Shown here: positions 1 through 10,888 of the stretch, piece after piece | How positions within the stretch are numbered: position 1 is the first letter of the stretch | How the letters are laid out: each line of letters opens with the position of its first letter | Source: Congeria kusceri | Taxonomy: Eukaryota > Mollusca > Bivalvia > Myida > Dreissenidae | Direction of reading: 5' to 3' | Length of the DNA stretch: 64,000 nt | NCBI GenBank assembly: GCA_027627225.1 | Contig: CM051024.1 | Span: 44,395,347 to 44,459,346 of the forward strand | The notes under the pieces: model-generated | The model's database searches: none | What the model saw: the letters and a program-made list of their open reading frames with translations, nothing else | Told to the model about the DNA's origin: nothing | Made by a program: the position numbers and the translations under genes

Positions 1-462
1 TTGAAATATACTGATATATAAGCTTATAAGTATTATAATGGTTCGCAATTTTCATAGTATAATAGCTATTAGAAGTAGCGTAAATGCACACATGAATTAT
101 GAACTAACAAATTGCCTTTTAAATACATAATTTCATGGCTTGAAGCAAGACTGATGTAAATTCTAGTAAACATGTAATCGTTCAGTGATGTGTTGCACCT
201 ACCGTATTATATAAAGAATTTTATCGCTGCCCCTCATCTTTTCACATGACACTGCATATGAACTTTTACCACATGTAATCATCAATATATATCACAGATG
301 AATATATTTGTATTCGAAAAAAACTATTTTTTATCAACTATTAACTGCAAATTTAATATGCCGAATAATTGATTAATAAGAAATAACATTTACTCTTTAC
401 CTCTGGTTTTTTGAAGAAGTGTTTACCAATTTCATAACAAGAGACGTCACTGTCAGTGAAAA
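1..462. other. AT-rich non-coding stretch
   Basis: No long open frame, repeat unit or splice-like structure is visible. The stretch is AT-rich and leads into the degenerate left edge of the satellite array. Confidence 0.6.
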
Positions 463-3120
463 ATGCCCCTGTTTAACCACAAATATGGTTGTGCACATGT
501 ATCTGGTTGTGTACACCACCTATCTGGATGTGCGTTACATACATATGTGATTTACACAAATAAGGTTGTGCGTTACACACAAATGGTTGTTTTTTACACA
601 AATAAGGTTGTGCTAGACACACATACGGTTGTGCACACCACCTTTCTGGCTGTTCCTTTACACATTTACGGTTGTATACACCTCATATCTGGTTGTACCT
701 TACAAAAATCTGGTGGCGCTTTACACATTTATGGTTGTAAACAATACATACCTGGTTGTGCTTAACACATTTACGGTTGTATACACCACATACCTGGTTG
801 TGCTTTACACATTTACGGTTGTATACATCACATATCTGGTTGTGCTTTATATATTTATGGTTGTATACACCACATACCTGGTTGTGCTTTACACATTTAT
901 GGTTGTATACACCACATACCTGGTTGTGCTTTACATACAATTGATTGTATACAGCACATATCTGGTTGTGCTTTACATACATTTGGTTGTATACACCACA
1001 TACCTGGTTGTGCTTTACATACATTTGGTTGTATACACCACATATCTGGTTGTGCTTTACATACATTTGGTTGTATACACCACATATCTGGTTGTGCTTT
1101 ACATCCATTTAGTTGTATACACCACATATCTGGTTGTGCTTTACATACAATAGGTTGTATACACCACATATCTGGTTGTGCTTTACATCCATTTAGTTGT
1201 ATACACCACATATCTGGTTGTGCTTTAAATACATTTGGTTGTATACACCACATATCTGGTTGTGCTTTACATCCATTTAGTTGTATACACCACATATCTG
1301 GTTGTGCTTTACATCCATTTAGTTGTATACACCACATATCTGGTTGTGCTTTAAATACATTTGGTTGTATACACCACATATCTGGTTGTGCTTTACATAC
1401 AATAGGTTGTATACACCACATATCTGGTTGTGCTTTACATACAATAGGTTGTATACACCACATATCTGGTTGTGCTTTACATACAATAGGTTGTATACAC
1501 CACATATCTGGTTGTGCTTTACATACAATAGGTTGTATACACCACATATCTGGTTGTGCTTTACATACAATAGGTTGTATACACCACATATCTGGTTGTG
1601 CTTTACATACAATAGGTTGTATACACCACATATCTGGTTGTGCTTTACATACAATAGGTTGTATACACCACATATCTGGTTGTGCTTTACATACAATAGG
1701 TTGTATACACCACATATCTGGTTGTGCTTTACATACATTTGGTTGTATACACCACATATCTGGTTGTGCTTTACATACAATAGGTTGTATACACCACATA
1801 TCTGGTTGTGCTTTACATACAATAGGTTGTATACACCACATATCTGGTTGTGCTTTACATACAATAGGTTGTATACACCACATATCTGGTTGTGCTTTAC
1901 ATACAATAGGTTGTATACACCACATATCTGGTTGTGCTTTACATACAATAGGTTGTATACACCACATATCTGGTTGTGCTTTACATACAATAGGTTGTAT
2001 ACACCACATATCTGGTTGTGCTTTACATACAATAGGTTGTATACACCACATATCTGGTTGTGCTTTACATACAATAGGTTGTATACACCACATATCTGGT
2101 TGTGCTTTACATACAATAGGTTGTATACACCACATATCTGGTTGTGCTTTACATACAATAGGTTGTATACACCACATATCTGGTTGTGCTTTACATACAT
2201 TTGCTTGTATACACCACATATCTGGTTGTGCTTTACATACATTTGGTTGTATACACCACATACCTGGTTGTGCTTTAAATACATTTGGTTGTATACACCA
2301 CATATCTGGTTGTGCTTTACATACAATAGGTTGTATACACCACATATCTGGTTGTGCTTTACATACAATAGGTTGTATACACCACATACCTGGTTGTGCT
2401 TTACATCCATTTAGTTGTATACACCACATACCTGGTTGTGCTTTACATACATTTGGTTGTATACACCACATATCTGGTTGTGCTTTACATACATTTGGTT
2501 GTATACACCACATATCTGGTTGTGCTTTACATACATTTGGTTGTATACACCACATATCTGGTTGTGCTTTACATCCATTTAGTTGTATACACCACATACC
2601 TGGTTGTGCTTTACATACATTTGGTTGTATACACCACATATCTGGTTGTGCTTTACATACATTTGGTTGTATACACCACATATCTGGTTGTGCTTTACAT
2701 ACATTTGGTTGTATACACCACATATCTGGTTGTGCTTTACATACATTTGGTTGTATACACCACATATCTGGTTGTGCTTTACATACATTTGGTTGTATAC
2801 ACCACATATCTGGTTGTGCTTTACATACATTTGGTTGTATACACCACATATCATATGCTGGTACACACCACATAAGTTGTGTTTTACGCTTATCTAGTTG
2901 TGCTTTAAACATATCTGGTTGTGCACACAACATATTATGGTTGTGCTTTACACACATATGGTTGATTTCTTTACACCCATAAGGTTGTGTTTTACACCCA
3001 TATGGTTGCACTTTACACACATACGGTTGTGCTTTACACACAACTGTTGTGCTGCTTCACGCACCTATGGTTGCGCTTTACACACATTTGCTTGTGCTTT
3101 ACACACACATGGTTACGCAC
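463..3120. repeat. 42-bp satellite array made of two 21-bp half-units
   Basis: The 42-bp unit consists of GGTTGTGCTTTACATACAxx and GGTTGTATACACCACATATC, each about 21 bp and each beginning GGTTGT. About 50 near-identical units run from about 775 to 2862. The flanks (463-775 and 2863-3120) hold decayed, roughly 21-bp monomers, the edge-decay pattern expected when unequal exchange homogenises the centre. Unit variants differ in a short segment: CATACAATA, CATACATTT, CATCCATTT, AATACATTT. The CATACAATA type forms long runs (about 1390-1730 and 1775-2180), so local blocks were amplified together. Two frames on each strand are open, including about 714 codons on the minus strand (3041 to 897, repeating CKAQPDMWCIQPIV). 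This follows from a stop-free unit divisible by three. The unit variants change amino acids (D/G, N/I, P/L, C/F, P/A) rather than being silent, which argues against coding. Confidence 0.95.
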
Positions 3121-3177
3121 ACCATATATGTGGTTATTAATGTTATAACAATCTGATATGTCCAATAAACATAAGTA

Positions 3178-3424
3178 CAGTAACCATCTGTCACTGCTTT
3201 CATAAGCACATGGTTCACCAGTAACCATCAGTCACTGCTTTCATAAGCACATGGTTCACCAGTAACCATCAGTCACTGCTTTCATCAGCACATGGTTCAC
3301 CAGTAACCATCAGTCACTGCTTTCATAAGCACATGGTTCACCAGTAACCATCAGTCACTGCTTTCATAAGCACATGGTTCACCAGTAACCATCAGTCACT
3401 GCTTTCATAAGCACATGGTTCACC
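3178..3424. repeat. 41-bp tandem array, six copies
   Basis: The unit begins CAGTAACCATCAGTCACTGC and ends with CATGGTTCAC. Six almost identical copies follow one another, with rare changes (CATCTG in copy 1, CATCAG for CATAAG in copy 3). The low divergence implies recent expansion. The period is not a multiple of three and no long frame results. Confidence 0.95.
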
Positions 3425-3767
3425 ATAAAATTTTAATGTATTCAAATGAACCATTTAGACAGTGTGATTCATGACTGAGCTATTTATGTAATACATATTT
3501 TTTGTGTACTGATGTTTTTATACAAAGAAAGATGCTTTTATTCACACATTATTTTTTTTTCAAGCTTGTGACTCATGTCTTCTTATGCAAATTAGATTAG
3601 CAATGTGGATATAATTTTCATTTGTCATTTAAAAAATAGCATCCATTGATGATAAATATGCATTTATCTTGTTTGTCAGTGGCCTTAAATTCTTTTCTTA
3701 TGCAACACATTCAGAGATGTGTATCTATGTTTACAGCAGTTTAATCCTTTTACTTTGGCCATATTGT
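3425..3767. other. Non-coding stretch, no feature seen
   Basis: AT-rich single-copy-looking DNA between the 41-bp array and a SINE remnant. No open frame or repeat was recognised. Confidence 0.5.
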
Positions 3768-3922
3768 ATCGAAAGCCTGAGGCTAAGTGAAACAACTTTT
3801 CAAAGTTTGTTTCCTGGGTAGAACCAGTACTTGGTGTCACTGAGAAAGATCACTCGAACGTTCCTTAAGTAGAAAACAAACTTAAATTTCCCAGTCGCAA
3901 GGCAGACACAAAATCCATTGAG
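3768..3922 (-). mobile_element. tRNA-derived SINE remnant (family A, copy 1)
   Basis: Read on the minus strand this matches the copies at 9619-9805 and 35021-35191. Shared blocks are GTACTGGTTCTACCC, the AAGCCTCAGGCTTTC-like tail and the segment around TCGAGTGATCTTTCTC. The tRNA-like head is badly decayed: the B-box area reads as AAGTTTGTTTTC-like sequence. The head end is abutted by the MITE at 3921, which probably interrupted it. Confidence 0.6.
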
Positions 3923-4154
3923 GCCCAAAAAAAGAGTTCCGTTTCTGGACTCCTGCCCGAAATAAGGGTCGGTAGGTAGGGATTTTTAAAAATTTTATTA
4001 TATTTTGTTATCATGGGAGAATGGTTTGTGTTGTACACGGTAACAGTCTTTTTCAGTCTTTATTATTTTTGGACCAAAAATGTGTAGGGTCGGCAGCAAA
4101 AGTAAAGGGTCGGTCGGGAGACCAGAAACGGGACTATTTTTTTGGGGGGGGCCT
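3921..4154. mobile_element. MITE with inverted ends (GGCCCAAAAAAAG type)
   Basis: The left end AGGCCCAAAAAAAGAG, followed by TTCCGTTTCTGG, is mirrored at the right by CCAGAAACGGGAC followed by TATTTTTTTGGGG and GGCC. The terminal inverted repeat is about 30 bp and the element about 234 bp, with no transposase frame. The same ends flank a longer member at 6875-7629. It sits directly against the tRNA-head end of a SINE remnant. Confidence 0.75.
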
Positions 4155-4155
4155 T

Positions 4156-5514
4156 ACCACAGCAACGTTCAAGTATGTTATGCCTAAGTCACAAATAGAA
4201 AGATTTTTAACGAACAGCAAAGCGTTGGTGATTTTTTAAATATGTCAGGCGCCGCGCAATTTATGTATTTTTTTCCTTGCGTGGTCACAAAACAAGTGGG
4301 CACTGGATGGTTTTCATTGAATGGCATGGGGTAAAAGCAGTTTGAGGCACTGGGCCTCAAGCGCATGGTGCCCGTGCAGTAAATAATGTGAATCAGATGG
4401 TCACCGTTTCAGGATTGTCGATGATTGCAATTAAAGTTTACTGAAAGAGGTATCAAGATGATGCAAGCTGGCTGGTCGCTGTTAACTTTTAAGTATTCCT
4501 AAACCATCTGATTAACAAAACTGTCAACTGCCAAATTGCAACTGCTGCCTAGAGGATGCCATCTGATTTCGCCAGATTTTGGGTCCAGTGGCATTTCTGT
4601 ATTTGTGACCAGGGCATTATTTATTATGTTTAAGAATAACAGTCCATATCATAGAGCATGCAACTAAATTTTTCTTTAGGAGCCAAAAATTGGTCCTATT
4701 ACATGTCTTTTCTAATCATGCAGTTTCAAAAACTTGTGTACACATTCTAGCACTAGGCAGCATTTCTCATAATACAACAACGTAATAGTGTGTAAATAAT
4801 ACGGGTTGAAAAACAAAAATTGAATAAACATAACAGACTTATTCAATGGTCAAGGTCGGGTCATAAAAATCGTTCCAAACTGATATTTTTAGCAAGTTAC
4901 TGGCCATTGTCAGACTACAACTTCAGGTCAAAGGTTAGCCTCAGTTTGATTTACATGAATACTTTCCTTCAAGCTGAATGAATTTTGTAATAAAACACAC
5001 ATTTATCTTAACATCCGCTAATGAGATAAAAAAAATACCTAGAAGGTTATTACATTCATTCATAAATACACCCCATCCTTGGTCGCGGTGTTATGATTTT
5101 CACATCTGATTAACAAACATGTATGCGTCGGCAATTTTCGGTTTGCCTAATGTAAGTCCGCTTTAAACGCAAGAATACCCTCATAGATATTTAGGATTTA
5201 CATTTATTAGCATCAATAAAGCCAAATATAGCATGCCCAGCTATAGCTTATGACCCAGAAGGGGGGAGGGGGTGGTAAGGTAAACCTGGGTGGATTTTGA
5301 GGACATGTGTACAGTCATTATCATTAGGTTTTTAAAGGACATATACCTTCAAAATTATAAAAAAATTCAAGATATTAAGTCAAATGTAGCTAAATATATA
5401 AGGATTGTGTGCATATATACTAAGTCCAAATTATACGAAGATTTGATTCTGATATAGAAATCTCAATAGTAATATATTTAACTCCATGTGCAAACTGTTC
5501 TATATATTTATTTT
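4156..5514. other. Non-coding stretch, no gene seen
   Basis: AT-rich DNA with no open frame longer than about 60 codons and no convincing repeat boundary. Confidence 0.5.
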
Positions 5515-5835
5515 ATAAATTCATTATGTTTTTGTAAGGTTGTGTCCCTGTCAATAGAAATGAGGCGTGTCATGTGAAAACTGGGTTTAATACATGTGCG
5601 TAAAGTGTGGTCCCAGATTAGCGTGTGCAGTCCGCTCAGGCTAATCCAGGATGACACTTTTCGCTTTTATGGTATGTTCTGTTTCAAGGAAGTCTCTTCT
5701 AAACATAAATCCGCTGATCCGGGACGACACTTTACGCACATGCATTATGCCAGGTTTTCCCACGACATGCCTCATTTCTATTTAAAGGGGCAAAACCTTA
5801 CAAAAACAATGAATTTCCCATGACACGCCTCAAAT
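5515..5835. mobile_element. Foldback element (family F, copy 1) inside a larger mirror-image repeat
   Basis: The core, 5560-5777, is a family F foldback. It runs from TGAGGCGTGTCATGTG through ACATGTGCGTAAAGTGT and a central block GGTATGTTCTGTTTC to TTTACGCACATGCATTATGC and CGACATGCCTCA. Outside it the flanks are also inverted copies of each other: AATTCATTATGTTTTTGTAA on the left and TTACAAAAACAATGAATTTC on the right, making an inverted repeat of about 300 bp. Just beyond the right arm, CCCATGACACGCCTCAA (about 5819-5835) looks like a second family F terminus. Nested insertion or flank capture is implied. Confidence 0.8.
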
Positions 5836-6873
5836 ATTGACAAAGAAGACACTAATTTTGCATTTGAGTGCATTCCTATAGAAGTAGAAATTAAAGGCCT
5901 CCTTCAGTCAAGCCAGGGCAGGGTAGTATGGAGGACCAGCTGTGGCACAAGTAGCAGCTACCCCCCCCCCCCTCCATGACACTGATTGGTCCAAGGTAAC
6001 AGCAGGGCATGTATAGTTCCTATAGTTATGCATTAATATTATAACATTATTATTATGCAGATTAGTTTTCGACAATTTGAATTAAGATATGCTGGCAATG
6101 CACTGCAACAAAGGGCTTTGATGTATTAACAATGAACTTAAATGCATGTATTGTGGAGTAATGTCATCATTTTGCAACCGTATCAAATATTGCAATGTGG
6201 GATAATTTGATTTTTTTTAATGTTAATGAAAGATACATATTTATATCTATATATGTGCATCTATATGAATCTATTTATTGATACATGTTTTAAAACCATT
6301 TAAATCTTGAATGTTATCAAACTTAAGGCATTGGCTAGAATAAATTTGGTTAATTTAACTGCAAATTTACACCACTTGAAAAGAGGAGATAAATTTGCTG
6401 CAATTTTGAGACTTTTGTAAAAAGGATGTATTTGCATCACACCACATGTTCTTTTAAATAAATTATCATTATAATTGTCATTAGATATTTAAGTTTATTT
6501 CACTATTTTATGTTGTATTATAAATAATAATGATAATAGTTATGATATTCATATTATTATTAATTACAGTATAACTAATATAAACAAGTTATTAATAACA
6601 ATAAATAATAAATTAAATAAGTTACATTATTTTTATAAGAAGATGACGACTTTGAACTAGCATTAAAACTATGAAACAATGTTATTGTTTTATATACTCT
6701 TATATTTAAATCGGCAACCACTTTAAATTTAAAATCAAAATTATTAAACACTATTTTGAACAGAAGAAATTCACATGAAAACTAAAAAACCCACTATTTA
6801 ACGATGTTACCACACAGCACAAGATATCACAACCTGATATGGACACCAAAAATGTTCGTTTAAATTTCAACCT
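5836..6873. other. AT-rich non-coding stretch with a C homopolymer
   Basis: Contains a run of about 13 C at about 5951-5963 and a very AT-rich section with ATTATTATTA-type simple sequence at about 6480-6620. No gene is visible. Confidence 0.5.
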
Positions 6874-6874
6874 A

Positions 6875-7629
6875 AGGCCTAAAAAAATAATAGTTGTGTT
6901 TCTGGTGCCATGGCCAAAAAATGTAGGGTTGGTTGGTTGGATTTCTATTTTTATTATTATATTGTAAAAAAACTTTGATTTGTGTTAATTACATATCTAT
7001 GGGTAAATTTTTATTATTTTAATGCATTATATGGCCACTTTCAAGAAAAGACATTCCTCTGTGTTTTGGAACAGTGTTATTATGTTTCTTGGATTATGAG
7101 TAGTGGTTCTATTTTATGAAGTATTGGAAGGGGCATACATTTGTTGAAATACAAAACTTTTAAGTGAAGCCTAGTATAGTTTAGACATTTTCGAAACAAA
7201 AACTTTAACCACAAAATCTATGTAAAAAGTGTGTATAACTCTGTTAAAATACAAAACAGTTAAAGGTAATGTTGCCCCTGATATTAGAGTTGATGACAAA
7301 GGTTAGTTCCAAGTTTCAAGTGATTAACTTATGTAGTTTTGACGTTACAAAACTTTTGAATACAAACTTTAACCAGAAAATCTAAGTAAAAAAGGGGCAT
7401 AACTCTGTCAAAATACAAAACATAGTTATGGGTAGACAAAGGTATATTCCAAGTTTCAATTGAATAACTTATGTAGTTTTGAAGTTACAAGACTTTTGAA
7501 TAAAAACTTTAACCAATTCAGACGCCATCGCCGGTGGTAGTGGAATAGCTCACCTATTATTCGAATATTTGAGCTAAAAAGTAGGATGGGTCGGGCTACC
7601 AGAAACATAACTAATTTTTTGGGGAGCCT
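6875..7629. mobile_element. Longer MITE with the same termini as 3921-4154
   Basis: The left end AGGCCTAAAAAAATAATAG, followed by TTGTGTTTCTGG, pairs with the right end CCAGAAACATAACTAATTTT, followed by TTTGGGGAGCC. The interior (about 7150-7515) has two imperfect tandem copies of a segment with CTTTAACCA, then AAAATCTA, then GCATAACTCTG (or GTATAACTCTG). No transposase frame is present. Either the 234-bp element is an internally deleted member, or two unrelated interiors share ends. Confidence 0.65.
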
Positions 7630-8110
7630 AACAGTCGGTTGTATCACAGGCCTCAAAGATTTGCAAAAAGATAACCTTTAAAATCAGTCAAACTTAAGAC
7701 ATAGAAGCCTAGGGAAGGAATGTGCATACTCGGCAGTTAAGTGAGACCTTCTGTCCCTTTTTTGGTGAATTCAAACACTCGACATATTTTTTGTAATTAT
7801 TGTCAATACCTCACATCCTGTCATTGACAAACTTTCTGTTTTTATGAAATTTTTTGGCTCTTCCAAAAGGATAATGGTTTTGGGCTATTTAAACAAGGAT
7901 TGTGTGAGTGAGCTTTCAAAGGGGTTCAAGCTATATTTGTATGCGATAGTTTTTATTTGCATAACACGATGAAAAGCTGAACATTTTCTTTAGGAAAGAC
8001 TGTGATGACTTGTTTAAGTTGGGACATCATTAGCATTACAATTGGAAATAAAGACATGTTTCATTAGGACGGCTTTCTACAACATTCATCTGAGTTAACA
8101 ATGCAGAACA
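7630..8110. other. Non-coding stretch, no feature seen
   Basis: AT-rich DNA with no open frame or repeat of note. Confidence 0.45.
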
Positions 8111-8281
8111 TTTGAGGCACTTTCCGCTTTTATGGTATTTTCTGTTTCAAGGAAGTCAATCTAAACATAAATCCACTGTAGGTGGAAAGTGTCGTGCCAG
8201 ATTAGCCTGTGCGGATTGCGGATCCAGGATAACACGTTACGCACATGCACTAAGCCCGGTTTTCCCCCGACACGCCTCATA
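8111..8281. mobile_element. Foldback family F, copy 2, left arm deleted
   Basis: The terminal TTGAGGC is joined directly to ACTTTCCGCTTTTATGG, so the entire left hairpin is missing. The central block (GGTATTTTCTGTTTCAAGG) and right arm (CACGTTACGCACATGC, then CCCCCGACACGCCTCAT) remain. The structure fits excision of one hairpin at replication. Confidence 0.85.
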
Positions 8282-8320
8282 CATTTTTTGGTATTTATAT
8301 CAAGCTTGATGACTTTGAAC

Positions 8321-8422
8321 GTTATCAATCTCAAACTGTTATCAATCTCAAACAATTATCAATCGCAAACCATTATCAAACTGAAACAATTATCAATCGC
8401 AAACCGTTATCAATCTCAAACC
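8321..8422. repeat. 17-bp tandem array, six copies
   Basis: Units of GTTATCAATCTCAAACT type start at 8321, 8338, 8355, 8372, 8389 and 8406. Two subtypes (CTCAAAC and CGCAAAC) partly alternate. Confidence 0.9.
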
Positions 8423-9618
8423 AATTCTTGACATAAAATATTGACCAATGAAAATGTTCGTTACATATGAATTCTGGCACCATGAATACGAAACTACTTA
8501 TATCGTACGTCTTATCTTATTCTTAAACATAAATACTGGCCAATGAAAATGCATTCCCATTTGTTACAAAGATTTTCATTGGCCGATATTTAAGTTCAAG
8601 ACTTATATTCTGCTCAATTTTTGGTAGTCATTGGACCAGGTTTTTATTTTCTAATATTTCAGATGAAGACCAAGATTTAGAATTTTGTTAACCAGAAGAT
8701 TCAAATCCTGCAACAAGAGAACCATCTAGTAAGACAGAACCATTTTTCATTGAATCCTGTGCCACTGGAATATCTTGCTCATGTCCTTTGACAACCCTAC
8801 AGGTTGAACTGAGGTGGTATGAATTTGTACTTGTGACCCATGGACTGTAAGCCAATTACAACTAATACAAGTCTTCTACATAAACTGTTGTAGAACCATT
8901 ATAATGCCAGTTTTATTTATATTTGTGTTTTGTATTTGTTACGTGTTTTTGTATTGTGCTGTGTTGTTTTTTACAATCTGTCACTTTCCATAAATAAATG
9001 AGACCTTTTGCTGCTAATAACAGTTCCCTCCTTCTGATTCAGCTGGAATTTCACTTTGATTAAATGTTTATAATATATGTTTATAATTATGTGAATGAGG
9101 AAGTGAAAATCTTGATATATTCTGTGTAATATGTTATACATTTACATACATTTCCACATACTCTTTACAAAGTCATGTAGTAAAAATAGGAGTTTATAAT
9201 CCTGTTTGTTTTAGAGTTTTAGTCACTTGTATTTCTAAACCCTTTGTGCCCACACTTACAGATTTTCTGATGCCTAACACCTTTCTATGAAATGTTTATT
9301 AGCTAAATTCCTAAGTGGTAACGTTCATACAATCATTTTCATTGGTTAATATGTTTTCTAAAAAAAAAATGCACAAACACAAGAAGTCCGTAGTTGCAAG
9401 ATCTGCACACATTCATCCAATGAAGTCCTTTAGAAAAATCAAGTGCATCCTGCATTTTGAAATTGCACTCGTGCTAAATCATAAATGCATAAAAAAATAT
9501 TATGTGAAACAAAAACGCCTTGTATTGCAGTGTAGCCACCTCGCAACTGAAAGATTGCATCTTTGATCCAAACAGTAGAGATTGCTCAAGTTGTCTTGAT
9601 CACAAACAGTACAGTATG
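8423..9618. other. Non-coding stretch with weak inverted similarity
   Basis: CCAATGAAAATG motifs at about 8446 and 8532, and ATTTTCATTGGCC near 8573, suggest decayed foldback material. A similar arrangement occurs at 34600-34775. No gene is recognised. Confidence 0.4.
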
Positions 9619-9805
9619 AGGTTGCAGTGGTGTAATTGATATGGTGTCCGCTCTGCGATCGGGACGTCATGAGTTCAATCCCTACTCGGGGACTGTTCGA
9701 ACGATCTCTCTCAAAAGACGCCAAGTACTGGTTCAACCCTGGCAGGAAACGGACTCTAGAATGTCTCGATAAGTCAGGTTTTCGACACAATTGAGTTAAA
9801 ATAAA
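9619..9805 (+). mobile_element. tRNA-derived SINE (family A, copy 2)
   Basis: The tRNA-like head has an A-box-like GTGGTGTAATTGATATGG and a B-box-like GAGTTCAATCCC (about 9670). The body, CTCAAAAGACGCCAAGTACT then GGTTCAACCCTGG, is shared with 35021-35191 on the minus strand. The tail is A-rich (GAGTTAAAATAAAT). No protein is encoded; such elements rely on LINE enzymes in trans. The exact family name was not determined. Confidence 0.8.
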
Positions 9806-10302
9806 TAGGTTTAAACTATAAAATAGTACTGGTTCTGCCAAGAGAACAGATAATTATGTATGTGTGCTTAACAGTCCCTCTACCAAAAACAAACTGGGAA
9901 GTATACATATGGGTAATGTCTTGCATGCCAGCAAAAGGTTCTTGAGCACCAACCTTTATTGTCTACAGATTTGGACTGATCAAAGGTTTACTTTATTAGT
10001 TGAATGAAAACAATGCCTGGAGGCTGATTTGGTTGGCAACAATATTATAATACCAACCAAACTAATGGAACCAGGTAATACTGTGAAACCTATAGGTCTT
10101 ACACTTCTCTTCTTGATTGTTCATTAATTGACCAATGATAACAGTTCTTACACCACAACTTAGCATTCTATTGGCTAAAGCATGCACTGGTATTTAATAT
10201 CACAACTAAGATATAGTTTGCACTTGTTGGGTCAGGTCTACCCATTAGTATCCATTCTTTTCTGTTATTGGAACGCTTTCAGTGATTGGTCATGTGGCCC
10301 CT
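9806..10302. other. Non-coding stretch, no feature seen
   Basis: Moderately AT-rich sequence downstream of the candidate minus-strand exons. No repeat or frame was recognised. Confidence 0.4.
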
Positions 10303-10457
10303 TCAGAGTGTGAGTTCTTCCACAAACCCAGCAAAAAGGGGATGAGAGTAATTGAACATCAAGTGCAAGATATGAACCTTGAGACAGGCTGGTGATAGCT
10401 GATAACACAACACCAGGGTTATCAATGTTATTTTCCAGAAAATTAACTTGCACATCA
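10303..10457 (-). CDS. Candidate terminal exon, unrecognised protein
   Basis: Follows the candidate exon 10581-10713 after a gap of 123 bp. The acceptor would be the AG after TTAATTCCCCTTCAAC and TTGTGTGGGA. Its two leading bases complete the codon left by the upstream exon (phase 1), and the frame then stays open for about 50 codons to a TGA at 10303. The predicted residues include a hydrophobic run, FWKITLITLVLCYQL, and end near FAGFVEELTL. Another frame over the same bases is also open, so the reading is not unique. No family was recognised. Confidence 0.2.
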
Positions 10458-10580
10458 CTTCCCACACAAGTTGAAGGGGAATTAAAAAGATCTAAGTAAT
10501 CTTTTCAGATCACAACTCAAAGGACAATGCATGGCCTGCTTTCATTTTCAGTAAGTAAGTGAAATACCAAAGAGACTTAC

Positions 10581-10713
10581 CAATGGCAAGTATCGCAGCA
10601 ATTGACGAGTAGATACTTGTCAATAAAGGATATAGTTGACCAATTGTGGGTTTATGTTTCAGTGGTAAATAATAGCACATGGTTGCATAATCCAATCCAT
10701 TTAGTTCAAATCC
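10581..10713 (-). CDS. Candidate internal exon, unrecognised membrane-like protein
   Basis: This is the best exon-like segment in the window. On the minus strand a good acceptor (ATATTGTTTTTCCAG) precedes GGATTTGAACTAAATGG, and a consensus donor GTAAGT follows CTTGCCATTG. The 133 bp are open in one frame only, since both others hit stops within four codons. Predicted residues include GLDYATMCYYLPLKHKP and QLYPLLTSIYSSIAAILAIG, the latter hydrophobic enough for a membrane segment. I do not recognise the family. It would join in phase with 10303-10457. A chance open segment between fortuitous splice sites cannot be excluded. Confidence 0.35.
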
Positions 10714-10888
10714 CTGGAAAAACAATATTAAACAAACAGAAAGGCAAAGCTATCTGTGTTCGTCTACTGTGTTGTCTGATCAGGATCTATTCTTATTACT
10801 GATCAGGCTGTTAGATCTTTACAATAAGTATTTTCCTACAAAAGTATGATACTTACAAACACTTAATAGACATTTTTTCCTTTATATT

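Noticed and set aside
463..3424. Considered as a CRISPR-like array
   Set aside because: Units are contiguous tandem repeats without unique spacers, and the sequence is eukaryotic in character.
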